From: DASXMX01 sp036794395
Lineage (GTDB): Bacteria; Planctomycetota; Phycisphaerae; Tepidisphaerales; Tepidisphaeraceae
DNA length: 50,179 nucleotides
Direction: 5' to 3'
Assembly (NCBI GenBank): GCA_036794395.1
Contig: DAIRGS010000009.1
Location: forward strand, 1 to 50,179
Part shown: positions 21,857 to 30,667 of the stretch, in pieces
Position numbering within the stretch: position 1 is the stretch's first letter
Layout of the letters: every line of letters starts with the position of its first letter
Made by a program: the position numbers and the translations under genes
Notes under the pieces: generated by a model
What the model saw: the letters and a program-made list of their open reading frames with translations, nothing else
Told to the model about the DNA's origin: nothing
Databases searched by the model: none

Positions 21857-24601
21857 TTAATTGACAAACTCAAACTCCGGCAGCAGCGTGATCGCCCACA
21901 GGAAATCGGCGATGCCGTCTTCGGATACTTTTTGGCCCAGCATCTCTCGGGCCAGGCTCGCTTCTTTTTCGCTGGGGGTGCGGCTGAGCATGTGCAGGTA
22001 AATATCCCCAATCCAGGAATCGGGGTCGCGTCGCGCTTGAACCGCCATTTTGTGGGCGGCTCGCTTCAGTCGTTGATTCAGGGAATTTCCGTTGGTGAGC
22101 TCCAGCGCCTGGAGCGTGGTTGCCGCGGTGATGCGGCTGGTCATCACCTGCTCTCGGTTGGGGCGGTCCAAGGCCGTCATCAGCGTATCGGAGACGAGCA
22201 GTGAAGCGCGAATGTTGCCGGGCTGGGCGGCGGTGGAGATGGCCTTTCGCAGAGGCTCGAGAAGCTCGATGGGTTCGTTGGCAAAATCGTTACGCGTGAT
22301 GGGCGGAAGGGCGGGGCCTTCATCCACGGGATCGACGCCATCGGGCAGTGCGGCGGCGTCGCGCCACTCGGAATCATCGTAAGCGGCATCGCGGAAGCCG
22401 CCTTCGGGAGCGCGGAAGGTTTTCCACGAGCCGTCGGTGATCAGATCGCTGACATGCCCTGCTTCGTCGGTCATGCGCAACGTCATTCCAACGCCACTGA
22501 TTTTATTCAGGTGGTTGCGCGACGCGGGGTATTGCTGAACCTCGACATCGTTCAAGCTTTTTCCCGTGTGACTGGTCACTTCCAGCACGATGGCATTGTC
22601 GCCGGCGACGAGGTTGGGCAGCATGTCGAACAAGGCGATTTTGCCGCCCCGTTCGCCATCCGATCTAACGCCGCGTGCCGGTTTGCCATTGACGATGACT
22701 GAGAAGCTCTGGCTCGCGGCCACCGCGGCATACGCTTCAGCCGGGAGCTGGCTAAGCGTGAATCGTTTGCGAAATACGACACGATGGCGCGAAAGCACAT
22801 CACGCGGGTCAACCACCGCCGCTGCTGCTGCCGCATCAGCCTTGGCTTTGGCGGCGGCCTTTGCTTTGGCCTCTGCGGCGGGGCCAGGCTTTTTGCCGGG
22901 AACGGGGGTTGGCGTGGGGGCGGGCTTTTTCGGTTCGTCGTATTTAAAGCGTGCCTCGCTGTCGGCACGCGCCTGCCCATCTTCAACCGATTCATCGGTC
23001 CAGATCCATTGGGGCATCTTGATCGGGTCACTGATCAAACCCGCGGCATTGAAATCGATATCGAGCGTATCGGGAAAACGGGCCCATTCATCGGTCAGGC
23101 TGCTGAAGGCATCGCAGAATTGCTCGGCGGTCATGCGCCTCAGTTGCGGGCCGCGGAAAACATACTTGCTATCGGCGTTGGCCGGGGCATCGGTTGAAGG
23201 AAGCTGGTAAGCCCGCGAGGTCATGATGACCTCAATCGTGTGCTTCAGATCGTATTGATGCGCCACCAGATCCTCGGCCAGCCAATCCAGCAGGTCGGTG
23301 TTCCAAGCCGGTTTGTCCATGTCGTCGAGGGGTTCAACCAATCCGTGCCCGAGCAGCTTTGCCCAGAGGCGGTTGACGATTGTTCGCGAAAGCCGACCGT
23401 TTTGACGGCTGGTCAGCACTTCCGACAGCCGTTTCATTCGGTTAGGCCGGTCTGCCTTCGGATCGATCATTCCAAGCTGCGGGTAAAGCGCCCTTGTGAC
23501 CGACATCTGCCCAGTCGGCTGATCGCATCGCACCAGTTCGAGCGGACCATCGCTGAAAACCGCCGCCAGGCCGTAGGCATCGGCCAGGGTCCAGTCATTT
23601 ACAAAGCTGTCGTGGCAGGAGGCGCACTTGAGGTTGATTCCCATGAACACCTGCGCGGTGTTCTGGGCGGCCTGCATGGGCGGGAGCATGCTGGCGTTCA
23701 CCGTGCCGCGCCAGATGATTCCGCGGGAGAAACCTTCGCAGTCTTTACTTGGATTGACGAGCTGGGCGACAAATCGGTCGTACGGTTCATCGCCGATCAG
23801 GGCGTTGTAGAGCCAGCCGGAGATTTGGCGTCGGCCGCCATCGATGAAGCCCGTTCCACGATAGTCGTTACGAAGCAGGTCGTTCCAGAATGTCAGCCAG
23901 TTGTCGGCATATCCGCGACGGTCGGCCAGCAGTTTATGAACCAACTTCTGTCGCTTCACGGGAGAAGGATCGAGGATAAACGCCGCCAGTTGCGATGATG
24001 TTGGAACCAGCCCAATACTGTCGAGATAGGCCCGTCTGGCAAATACTCGATCTTCAACAACATTTCCCGGCTCAATTGAATGTGCCGAGAAGTATCTTGC
24101 GACCAGCTCATCGACCGGCGATTGATCTTTCGCCGCCGGCACATCAACAACCCGAATTCTGAGGTTGGCCGGCTCTGGCCGCTTGAACGAGATACCCGGA
24201 TCCCAGCTTGCTCCCTGATCGATCCATGCGCGCAGCAGGCCGACCTGCTCGGGCGTCCACTTATTGCCTTTCTTGGGCATTTTGCTGTCAGGGTCGAGGC
24301 CGGCGACCAGCTTCACCACCAAGCTCTCGGCGCTCTTTCCCGGCAGAGCAGCCGGGCCGGTGTCGCCCCCTTTAAGAAAGCTTTCGCGGGTCTCAAGACT
24401 CAGACCCCCTTTGGTCTTGCCCTTGGCGTGGCATTGGATGCAAGTGGCTTCCAGAAGGGGTTTTATGTCGTGGACAAAATCAACCGGGCGCGCGGCCGGT
24501 ACCGGCAAGACTGTCGGCACCGGCTCCGATTGCTGCGCGGATGCCCAGCTTGCCATCAACATCATGCACGCCAGTACGCTGGGCAGTCGGCTCATGTCCA
24601 T
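21857..24601 (-). CDS. PSCyt1-DUF1549-DUF1553 planctomycete cytochrome protein with inserted sugar-binding-like region
   Basis: A 914-residue exported protein with a signal peptide (residues 1-22). PSCyt1 has a c-type haem site, CIQCH (54-58). DUF1549 (about 165-330) includes 'FWNDLLRNDYRGTGF' and 'INLKCASCHDSFVNDW'. DUF1553 begins near 380 ('SRTIVNRLWAKLLGHGLVEP') and closes with 'RPNREQVMTSRITAATTLQA'. Between these parts lie about 250 extra residues. They include an Ala/Lys/Pro-rich linker (about 540-600) and a segment with 'VFRKRFTL', 'WKTFRAPEGGFRDAAYDDSEW', as in galactose-binding-like domains of rhamnosidases. The pair with DUF1501 is a planctomycete hallmark linked to glycan breakdown; the biochemical role is unproven. 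Confidence 0.88.
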   Translation of the reverse strand: MDMSRLPSVLACMMLMASWASAQQSEPVPTVLPVPAARPVDFVHDIKPLLEATCIQCHAKGKTKGGLSLETRESFLKGGDTGPAALPGKSAESLVVKLVAGLDPDSKMPKKGNKWTPEQVGLLRAWIDQGASWDPGISFKRPEPANLRIRVVDVPAAKDQSPVDELVARYFSAHSIEPGNVVEDRVFARRAYLDSIGLVPTSSQLAAFILDPSPVKRQKLVHKLLADRRGYADNWLTFWNDLLRNDYRGTGFIDGGRRQISGWLYNALIGDEPYDRFVAQLVNPSKDCEGFSRGIIWRGTVNASMLPPMQAAQNTAQVFMGINLKCASCHDSFVNDWTLADAYGLAAVFSDGPLELVRCDQPTGQMSVTRALYPQLGMIDPKADRPNRMKRLSEVLTSRQNGRLSRTIVNRLWAKLLGHGLVEPLDDMDKPAWNTDLLDWLAEDLVAHQYDLKHTIEVIMTSRAYQLPSTDAPANADSKYVFRGPQLRRMTAEQFCDAFSSLTDEWARFPDTLDIDFNAAGLISDPIKMPQWIWTDESVEDGQARADSEARFKYDEPKKPAPTPTPVPGKKPGPAAEAKAKAAAKAKADAAAAAAVVDPRDVLSRHRVVFRKRFTLSQLPAEAYAAVAASQSFSVIVNGKPARGVRSDGERGGKIALFDMLPNLVAGDNAIVLEVTSHTGKSLNDVEVQQYPASRNHLNKISGVGMTLRMTDEAGHVSDLITDGSWKTFRAPEGGFRDAAYDDSEWRDAAALPDGVDPVDEGPALPPITRNDFANEPIELLEPLRKAISTAAQPGNIRASLLVSDTLMTALDRPNREQVMTSRITAATTLQALELTNGNSLNQRLKRAAHKMAVQARRDPDSWIGDIYLHMLSRTPSEKEASLAREMLGQKVSEDGIADFLWAITLLPEFEFVN

Positions 24602-24761
24602 AGATATCGCGCCTTGGGCAAACTGTTAAAAGAAACTACTCATTGTCTTGTGGCTCAACCACGGTTGCGGAAGTCCCGCCGTCATGACCAATCAATTGCA
24701 GTATTCGATTCATAGGACCACTCTCCGCATAATAATACGCCGGGTGGTCAAGTGGGTGCGG

Positions 24762-24833
24762 TTAGCGGTCGGACCGTAGGTCCACCTCTTACGTTCCAAG
24801 ACAGAAGAGGTGGACCTGCGATCCGACCGCTAA
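24762..24833. repeat. Inverted repeat overlapping the end of the diguanylate cyclase gene
   Basis: Arms 24762-24790 and 24805-24833 pair at 27 of 29 positions around a 14-base loop. The stop codon of the GGDEF gene (24830-24832) lies inside the right arm. It could act as a stem that protects or ends the message, but no T tract follows on the minus strand. The rest of 24602-24761 shows nothing recognisable. Confidence 0.7.
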
Positions 24834-25810
24834 GCAAGAATGTGCAGGGTATGGCGGCGATTAGGCGGAGCGCTGGAGGCCGCGTGATGGGCCGTCTTGA
24901 CCTGATAGAGTGCCAGGTCGGCGGCGCGCATCAGCGCCTGGGGGTGTGCTTCGCGCACTTCACTGAGATGGGCAATGCCAATCGACAACTCAGGGGGATG
25001 AGGAACGCGGAAGGTCTTGCCGAAATTCTTGCCAAGCGACTCAATGCGCTCGGCCAGTGCCTTGCCCGGTTCTGGGGCACAGCCTTCGAGGATCACGACG
25101 AATTCATCCCCGCCCTGTCGAAATGCGACGTCCCCATCGCGGATGGTCGAGCGGATGATCTGGGCCAGTGACTTCAGCATCTGATCGCCGGCTGCATGGC
25201 CAAGGGTATCATTGAGCGGCTTGAAGTTATCCACATCGATCATCAGCAGACATAAGGGCGCGCTGGTTGCTTTGCATCGCTCGATGGCTTCGGGGAGATA
25301 GTCATCGAGTGTCCGGCGATTGAACAGGCCGGTGAGGACGTCGCGGGCGGCCTGCTGGCGCAATGCGCCGATCCGGCGTTCGAGGGCCTCGGTGCGGCTG
25401 ACGATTCGCTGCCTCACTTCTTCTTCAAGCTGTGCGATCCGCAATTTTTCCTCGCGAATGTCGCGCAACATCTGCTGGCAGACCAGCGCGAGGGGAGCGA
25501 GCTTTCCTCCCACTTTACTCAGGGAGTCGAGCGGTTCCTCGCCTTCGCGCACCAGCGGGACGAGTTCCTCAAGTTGCCTGAGCGGTTCGTGCCAGTTACG
25601 GCGGCGTCGAACCGTGGCCCACATCAATGTAACCGGAAGGGCGGCGGCCATCATGAGCTGAAGAATTTCCAGCGCCGCCATGAGCCGTCCGCTCAGGAGC
25701 AGAACCATGAGCCCGATAAACCCACCCATTTCAGCCAGCATCACCAGCGCGCCGACCCAGCGCCGTCGTTTGGCGAGCCGAAGTTCATCAGTATGGGGAA
25801 AAGCACTCAT
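24830..25810 (-). CDS. Membrane-bound diguanylate cyclase (GGDEF)
   Basis: I use ATG 25810; a GTG at 25828 in frame is possible. The 326-residue protein has two membrane helices (about residues 19-40 and 47-67) and a coiled-coil linker ('EEKLRIAQLEEEVRQRIVSR'). A GGDEF domain follows ('ARDVLTGLFNRRTLDDYLP'; metal site 'MIDVDNFKPLN'; GGDEF at about 233-237). An RDGD five residues before GGDEF matches the RxxD inhibitory site, so product feedback by c-di-GMP is expected. It should make c-di-GMP from two GTP. No sensory domain beyond the membrane part is seen. It is divergent from the transhydrogenase gene. Confidence 0.88.
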   Translation of the reverse strand: MSAFPHTDELRLAKRRRWVGALVMLAEMGGFIGLMVLLLSGRLMAALEILQLMMAAALPVTLMWATVRRRRNWHEPLRQLEELVPLVREGEEPLDSLSKVGGKLAPLALVCQQMLRDIREEKLRIAQLEEEVRQRIVSRTEALERRIGALRQQAARDVLTGLFNRRTLDDYLPEAIERCKATSAPLCLLMIDVDNFKPLNDTLGHAAGDQMLKSLAQIIRSTIRDGDVAFRQGGDEFVVILEGCAPEPGKALAERIESLGKNFGKTFRVPHPPELSIGIAHLSEVREAHPQALMRAADLALYQVKTAHHAASSAPPNRRHTLHILA

Positions 25811-25974
25811 GAATGGATGTTTACCCACCTCGGTATCGGATCATTGTGATCGCAAGTTGATGTCTGGTAATGGGCAAGGTGGATAAGGGACTCAGTCTTT
25901 TCTGGTCCGAATGATCGGGTGACAGCCCATGTTCACCTGCTGGCCCGCGCAACCGATACCCCTTATGTAACCTT

Positions 25975-27447
25975 ATGTCACATCCACGATACGACCTCGT
26001 TGTCATTGGCTCCGGTCCTGCCGGTCAAAAGGCTGCGCTTAGCGCCGCCAAGTTGGGCAAGCGCGTTGCGGTCATTGAACGCACAGCCAGCGTCGGCGGT
26101 GTTTGCATACATACCGGGACGATTCCGTCCAAGGCCATGCGTGAGGCCGTTCTCCATCTAACGGGTCTGCGCGAGCGGTCCCTCTATGGAGACAGCTATG
26201 CCGTCAAACAGCACATCACGATGTCTGATCTGCTGTACCGTTCCCAGCATGTGGTGAAGCACGAGGTGGATGTCATTCGATCGCAGATGGCTCGGAACAA
26301 CATCGCCATGCTGTTTGGCAGCGCGAGTTTCGTTGATCCCCATACACTACGCGTGACCCGAACCGACGGCGTCGATGCCGATGCGGCCGGCGCGGTTGAA
26401 GTTCAGGCCCATCATGTGCTGGTGGCCGTCGGCACCGAGCCGGCCCGCCCGGCGAACGTGCCGTTCGCCCCGAACAAAGTCATTGACAGCAACGAGCTGC
26501 TGCTCCTGCGCGATCTGCCCAAAAGTTGCATTATCGTCGGTGGGGGCGTGATCGGATCAGAATACGCGTGCATGCTCGCGGCGGTGGGCGTTCATGTGAC
26601 GCTCGTTGAATCTCGCCCGCGTCTGCTCGATTTTGTGGACGATGAGCTGGCCGAGTCGCTCCAGTTCCGGATGCGCGACATGGGCATGCGGCTGCGGCTG
26701 GGCGAATCTGTATCGCGAATTGAACTGGTTCACGATCACGTTGAAGCGGTGCTGGGCAGCAACAAAACGCTTCGGGCCGACATGCTGCTGTACACGATCG
26801 GCCGCCAGGGCGCGACCGAAAAGCTTAACCTTCCCGCCGCCGGCCTGAACGCCGACAATCGAGGTCGGCTGAAGGTCAATGAATTCTATCAGACAGAAGT
26901 ACCCCACATTTACGCCGCCGGTGATGTGATCGGCTTCCCGGCGCTGGCGGCGACAAGCATGGAGCAGGGGCGGCTGGCATCCTGCCACATGTTTCACCAC
27001 GCGGGCAACGAGACGCCGAACATGTTGTTCCCGTACGGGATTTACACGATCCCGGAAATCAGCACGGTCGGGCAGACCGAACAGGCCCTGACTCAACAGG
27101 GAATTCCGTACGATGTGGGAATCGCGCGCTACCGTGAGATCGCACGCGGGCAGTTAATTGCCGACCCGCAAGGCCTGCTCAAATTGCTGTTTCACCCGAC
27201 AAGCCGGCGGCTGCTTGGGGTTCATGCGATTGGAACCGGCGCTACCGAACTCATCCACATTGGGCAGACCGTTATGGCTGCGGGAATGCCGATCGACTAT
27301 TTCGTCGAATCGATCTTCAACTATCCCACCTTGGCGGAGTGCTACAAAGTAGCCGCCTTGGATGGAATCAACCGCGCGCGAGTATCCGATTCCATCGCCG
27401 ATGAAGAAGGCCCATCCTGCGCCGTCGAGCCCGCTAAAGCGGCCTGA
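25975..27447 (+). CDS. sthA: Soluble pyridine nucleotide transhydrogenase
   Basis: A 490-residue flavoprotein matching E. coli SthA along its length. It has an FAD-binding 'IGSGPAG' (12-17), 'GGVCIHTGTIPSKAMREAV' with the single cysteine of SthA in place of the two redox cysteines of lipoamide dehydrogenase, and 'VIGSEYACMLAAVG' for NAD(P). It also has 'GRGQLKVN'-like and 'YAAGDVIGFP' segments and the dimer end 'ESIFNYPTLAECYKVAALDG'. It moves hydride between NADPH and NAD+ in the cytoplasm, usually to burn off surplus NADPH. The ATG lacks a clear ribosome-binding site. A CBS-pair gene lies 62 bases downstream under its own sigma-54-type promoter. Confidence 0.9.
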   Translation: MSHPRYDLVVIGSGPAGQKAALSAAKLGKRVAVIERTASVGGVCIHTGTIPSKAMREAVLHLTGLRERSLYGDSYAVKQHITMSDLLYRSQHVVKHEVDVIRSQMARNNIAMLFGSASFVDPHTLRVTRTDGVDADAAGAVEVQAHHVLVAVGTEPARPANVPFAPNKVIDSNELLLLRDLPKSCIIVGGGVIGSEYACMLAAVGVHVTLVESRPRLLDFVDDELAESLQFRMRDMGMRLRLGESVSRIELVHDHVEAVLGSNKTLRADMLLYTIGRQGATEKLNLPAAGLNADNRGRLKVNEFYQTEVPHIYAAGDVIGFPALAATSMEQGRLASCHMFHHAGNETPNMLFPYGIYTIPEISTVGQTEQALTQQGIPYDVGIARYREIARGQLIADPQGLLKLLFHPTSRRLLGVHAIGTGATELIHIGQTVMAAGMPIDYFVESIFNYPTLAECYKVAALDGINRARVSDSIADEEGPSCAVEPAKAA

Positions 27448-27463
27448 ACCGCCCAACCTCAGT

Positions 27464-27479
27464 TGGCGCGACGCTTGCT
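27464..27479 (+). promoter_or_regulatory. Sigma-54 (RpoN) promoter of the CBS gene
   Basis: TGGCGCG-acgc-TTGCT matches the -24/-12 consensus TGGCACG-N4-TTGCW at all but one base, with exactly ten bases between GG (27465-27466) and GC (27477-27478). Transcription would start near 27490, about 20 bases before the ATG at 27510, leaving room for the GGAGG at 27499. No enhancer site or activator gene was identified. Confidence 0.65.
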
Positions 27480-27509
27480 ATCACCGCCAGTTGATTACTG
27501 GAGGTGTCT

Positions 27510-27983
27510 ATGGCGGATCTGACGAGCAAGCCGAAGCTGTATAGTTCGCAGGGGCCGATCGTGGCGGATGCAATGAACCGCGATTTGGACTTCTGCCTGC
27601 CTCAGGCCAGCATCCAAGTTGTCGCGCGGAAAATGGCGGACAAGAATCTCAGCGCTATTCCGGTCGTGGACAATACCGATCGAATGATTCCGGTGGGTGT
27701 GGTTACCGAGTGCGACATTGTGAAGCGTGTTGTGGCGACGGGACAGAACGCGGCGATCCTGAGGGCCGATCAGTGCATGTCGATTAGCGTTCGGACGATT
27801 CGGGATACTGCATCTTTGAGCGATGCGAAGATGCAAATGGACCGAGAGTTTCTGCGGCATATTCCGGTGATTGATGACACATCACGCCTGGTTGGGATTC
27901 TGTGTCGAACTGCGATTGACCAATTTCAAGCCTCTGACCAAACCGCCGAACTGATTCGTGAATTGTCTGAGCCAGTTGCGTGA
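27510..27983 (+). CDS. CBS-domain pair protein
   Basis: A 157-residue cytoplasmic protein with ATG at 27510 and GGAGGTG just upstream; a GTG at 27504 overlaps that site and is less likely. Two CBS motifs fill it. The first is 'MNRDLDFCLPQASIQVVARK' through 'GVVTECDIVKRVVA'. The second is 'CMSISVRTIRDTASLSDAKM' through 'VGILCRTAIDQF'. CBS pairs bind adenosine nucleotides and report energy state, but stand-alone proteins like this rarely have a known target. A strong sigma-54 promoter match upstream suggests nitrogen or stress control. MITE A copy 2 begins 18 bases after the stop. Confidence 0.85.
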   Translation: MADLTSKPKLYSSQGPIVADAMNRDLDFCLPQASIQVVARKMADKNLSAIPVVDNTDRMIPVGVVTECDIVKRVVATGQNAAILRADQCMSISVRTIRDTASLSDAKMQMDREFLRHIPVIDDTSRLVGILCRTAIDQFQASDQTAELIRELSEPVA

Positions 27984-28000
27984 AGCGCGTACGCGTAGCG

Positions 28001-28291
28001 ATAAATGCGTGACTCCGCGCCATTGCTTTAAAGTGGCACGGCCTTCCAGGCCGTGATTGGGGGCGCTGCGGGTCCGGCACCGGGTGAGATGTGGGAAAAC
28101 CAACTTGCCGAATCGGGCATTGCCTTCCCGGCAATTCAGAAGATTGTCCAACTGTCGAAACCTGGTTTTCCCAAATCGCACGCGTCGCTTGATATCATGC
28201 CCCTCAATCATGGGCTGTCTTCGACCCTGAGGCTCAGACCCGAACGGGAAGCCCCATGCCACGAATCGCCAAATCGCGCACGGTCATTTAG
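28001..28291. mobile_element. MITE A, copy 2
   Basis: 291 bases homologous to 14300-14570 in the same orientation. They share 'ccgcgccattgcttt.aagtggcacggccttccaggccgtg', 'tgggaaaaccaac', 'gattgtccaac', 'tggttttccca' and the end 'aatcgcgcacggtcattta'. It differs by a block 'gaccctgaggctcagacccg' also present in copy 3. It ends 81 bases before the glycosyltransferase gene and together with copy 3 brackets it in inverted orientation. Confidence 0.7.
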
Positions 28292-28372
28292 GCACTTCTC
28301 GTTCCACCCTCCCGCCGCTGGCGTTACCCTCGTTATTGAATTGCAGGCAAAACTCCTTCGAGGGGCTCTGTT

Positions 28373-29506
28373 ATGGCTTCAAAAATCCTTGTTCTTTCGG
28401 CATCGGTTGGCGCGGGGCACATGCGCGCGGCGCAGGCGGTCGAGCTGGCCTTACATCAGCTTGCCCCTGATGCGCTGGTTCAAAACATCGATCTGCTCAC
28501 GCTCACCAACGCGGCTTTCCGGCGAATCTATGGAAAGGCCTACCTCGATCTGGTGAATCTTGCGCCGCACGTGCTGGGATATGTGTATGACCTGCTCGAT
28601 AAGCCGCGTGATCCGGATTCAAAGCGCGATCGCTTTCGGCTGGCCATCGAGAAGCTGAACCTCAAGAAGTTCAGCGACATGATGGAAGAAGGCGGCTGGG
28701 ACGTCGTGGTGAACACGCACTTCCTCTCGGCCGAGATTATTGCCAGCCTGCGGCGTGATCAGAAGCTTTCGGTTCCACAGATTACCGTCACCACTGACTT
28801 TGAAACGCACCGGCTTTGGGTGAACCAGCCCTGCGAGCGATATACTACGGCCACGGCAGAAGGAGCGGCGTATCTTCGACACTGGGGCGTACCAGTGGAA
28901 AACATCACCGTGACCGGCATTCCGATTCATCCAGTCTTCAGCCAGCCGAAGGACCGGGCGGAGTGCTTGAGCCGCCAGGGCCTGGTGGGCGATCGGCCGG
29001 TTGTGTTGCAACTGGCGGGAGGATTTGGCGTGGGCCCGATTGAAAAGCTGTACCGCGGGCTGCTGGAGATCCAAACCCCCACTGAAATTGTCGTGGTCGC
29101 GGGGAAAAACGAACAGGTTCGCCAGGAGCTTGCGCAGATCGTGCCGCCGGATCGCCATCGCGTGAAGATCATGGGGTTTACAGATCAGATTGATGAGTTG
29201 ATGTGCGTCGCCGACGTTGTGGTGTCAAAGCCCGGCGGGTTAACGACCTCGGAAGTCCTTGCCCGCGGCGCCGCCATGGCCATCGTGAATCCCATCCCCG
29301 GCCAGGAATCCCGCAACAGCGATTACCTGCTGGAGAACTCTGCTGCGATCAAGATCAACAATGTCGCGACGCTGCCGATGAAGCTCACGCAGTTGCTCAA
29401 CGACAAAGCTCGCTTGAATGCGCTTAAAGAAAATGCGAAGAGAATCGCGCATCCACGGGCGGCGTTTGACGTGGCGCGGCTAGCACTGGATCTGGCAAAG
29501 CGTTGA
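28373..29506 (+). CDS. MGDG synthase / processive diacylglycerol glycosyltransferase-like (GT28)
   Basis: A 377-residue protein from ATG 28373 with GAGGGG 7 bases upstream. The N-terminal lobe opens with 'ILVLSASVGAGHMRAAQAVE', the family signature for lipid binding. Then come 'DVVVNTHFLSAEII' and 'TDFETHRLWVNQ', the linker 'GIPIHPVF', and a nucleotide-sugar lobe with 'VLQLAGGFGVGPIEKL', 'IMGFTDQIDELM' and 'VVSKPGGLTTSEVLARG'. These enzymes add glucose or galactose from UDP-sugar to diacylglycerol at the membrane. The alternative is a MurG-like role, which the N-terminus disfavours. It is a single gene, bracketed by inverted MITE A copies. Confidence 0.85.
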   Translation: MASKILVLSASVGAGHMRAAQAVELALHQLAPDALVQNIDLLTLTNAAFRRIYGKAYLDLVNLAPHVLGYVYDLLDKPRDPDSKRDRFRLAIEKLNLKKFSDMMEEGGWDVVVNTHFLSAEIIASLRRDQKLSVPQITVTTDFETHRLWVNQPCERYTTATAEGAAYLRHWGVPVENITVTGIPIHPVFSQPKDRAECLSRQGLVGDRPVVLQLAGGFGVGPIEKLYRGLLEIQTPTEIVVVAGKNEQVRQELAQIVPPDRHRVKIMGFTDQIDELMCVADVVVSKPGGLTTSEVLARGAAMAIVNPIPGQESRNSDYLLENSAAIKINNVATLPMKLTQLLNDKARLNALKENAKRIAHPRAAFDVARLALDLAKR

Positions 29507-29512
29507 GGGGAT

Positions 29513-29780
29513 CTGAATGACCGTGCGCGATTCCGCTTAGTGGCATGGGCTTCCCCTTCGGGTCTGAGCCTCAGGGTCGAAGACAGCCCATGATTGAGGG
29601 AGTTGACCACCGGCGACGGGTTAGATGTGGGAAAACCAAGTTTCGACAGTTGGACAACCCTCTGAATTTGCCGGAAGAAAATGCTCCGTCAAGGAAACTT
29701 GGTTTTCCCACATCTCACCCGGCGCCAGCCCCGAAGCGTCCCCGATCACGGCCTGGAAGGCCGTGCCACTGGTCATTTAG
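29513..29780. mobile_element. MITE A, copy 3 (inverted)
   Basis: 268 bases that are the reverse complement of copy 2 at 28001-28291. They read 'ccgtgcgcgattccgc', 'gggcttccccttcgggtctg', 'gtgggaaaaccaag' and 'cacggcctggaaggccgtg'. The right-hand end has lost about 25 bases of the terminal repeat ('gtgccact' joins 'ggtcattta' directly). It starts 7 bases after the glycosyltransferase stop and ends 7 bases before the MocA stop. Confidence 0.7.
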
Positions 29781-29786
29781 AAGCAA

Positions 29787-30389
29787 TTACTGTGTGCGAT
29801 GGCGGGCGCGCTCCAGCTCTCTGCGATAATCGCCCGGGTAATCCATGTCGGCCAATACGTTAGCGTCCGACATTTGCAGGCGCACGACATCATCCGCATG
29901 GGCATTCAGTAAGCCGCGAATCCCTGATTCCTCGTGGCGGGTCAATAGCTCGTCATGGAAACGTGACGGGATCAGCATGGGATGGCCGCGATGGCCATCA
30001 TGAACGGGAACGATGATTTTCTGTCCGTCGTGTTGGCGGAATGATTCAATCAATTTCGCGATCCACTCATGTCGAATTGCCGGTTGATCTCCAAGAACGA
30101 TCAGCACCGCTTCGCATCGGCCGGGCACCGCGGCCAGCCCGCATCGCACGGACTGGAGCATTTCAGAATCAAAATCCGGATTGGGCACGAAGATCATACG
30201 CCGGCCGGCGAGGGCGGCGGTTACGGCGCTCGAGTCAGCGCCCGTCACGACCACCGTGTGTTCGACCGTTGATGCCGCGACTTGATCAACGATGTATTCG
30301 ATGATGGTTTTGCCGGCGAAGGGCAAGAGAAGCTTTTGCACCCCCATCCGCTTCGAGCGCCCCGCCGCCAGGACGATCGCACAAATCAC
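29787..30389 (-). CDS. mocA: MocA-like molybdenum cofactor nucleotidyltransferase
   Basis: I choose GTG 30389, because GGAGG (30394-30398) lies 4 bases upstream and the protein then opens 'ICAIVLAAGRSKRMG' like its relatives; the frame extends to 30458. The 200-residue NTP-transferase has the nucleotide loop 'LAAGRSKRMGVQKLLLPF', 'VVVTGADSS', the metal site 'VLIVLGDQPAI' and 'GHRGHPMLIPSRF'. MocA attaches CMP to molybdopterin, making the cofactor used by xanthine-dehydrogenase-type enzymes. That fits the hydroxylase genes upstream on the same strand. A palindromic element lies in the 278-base gap. The MobA alternative (GMP) is less likely in this setting. Confidence 0.82.
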   Translation of the reverse strand: MICAIVLAAGRSKRMGVQKLLLPFAGKTIIEYIVDQVAASTVEHTVVVTGADSSAVTAALAGRRMIFVPNPDFDSEMLQSVRCGLAAVPGRCEAVLIVLGDQPAIRHEWIAKLIESFRQHDGQKIIVPVHDGHRGHPMLIPSRFHDELLTRHEESGIRGLLNAHADDVVRLQMSDANVLADMDYPGDYRRELERARHRTQ

Positions 30390-30474
30390 GGATCCTCCAG
30401 ATCGGGTGCGAAGCGCAGCCCCGGATTCATTGTCGCTGAACTCATCCGGATTATTCACCTGCGGAGACGCCGAA

Positions 30475-30637
30475 TTCTCCCTCTACCGGTACGCTGGGGG
30501 AGGGTAGGGGGCGTGGTTTGACAGGCGGAACTTTCAATCGTGACATTCCCAAGTATCCCGACGCATTTTATGCGAACCTTTGTTTGGCTCCAAAAGAACC
30601 CCCCTCCCTACCCTCCCCCGGCGTACCGGTGGAGGGA
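30475..30637. repeat. Palindromic element P8, copy 1
   Basis: Inverted arms 30475-30514 and 30598-30637 ('ccctctaccggtacgc.gggggagggtaggg' and its inverse) enclose about 83 bases. The core 'acaggcggaact' and 'cgtgacatt' recurs in the element at 33457-33622 in the same orientation. The two copies bracket the molybdenum hydroxylase genes. Confidence 0.7.
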
Positions 30638-30667
30638 AAGACGGTTGCCCATCATGAATTTTCCGGG

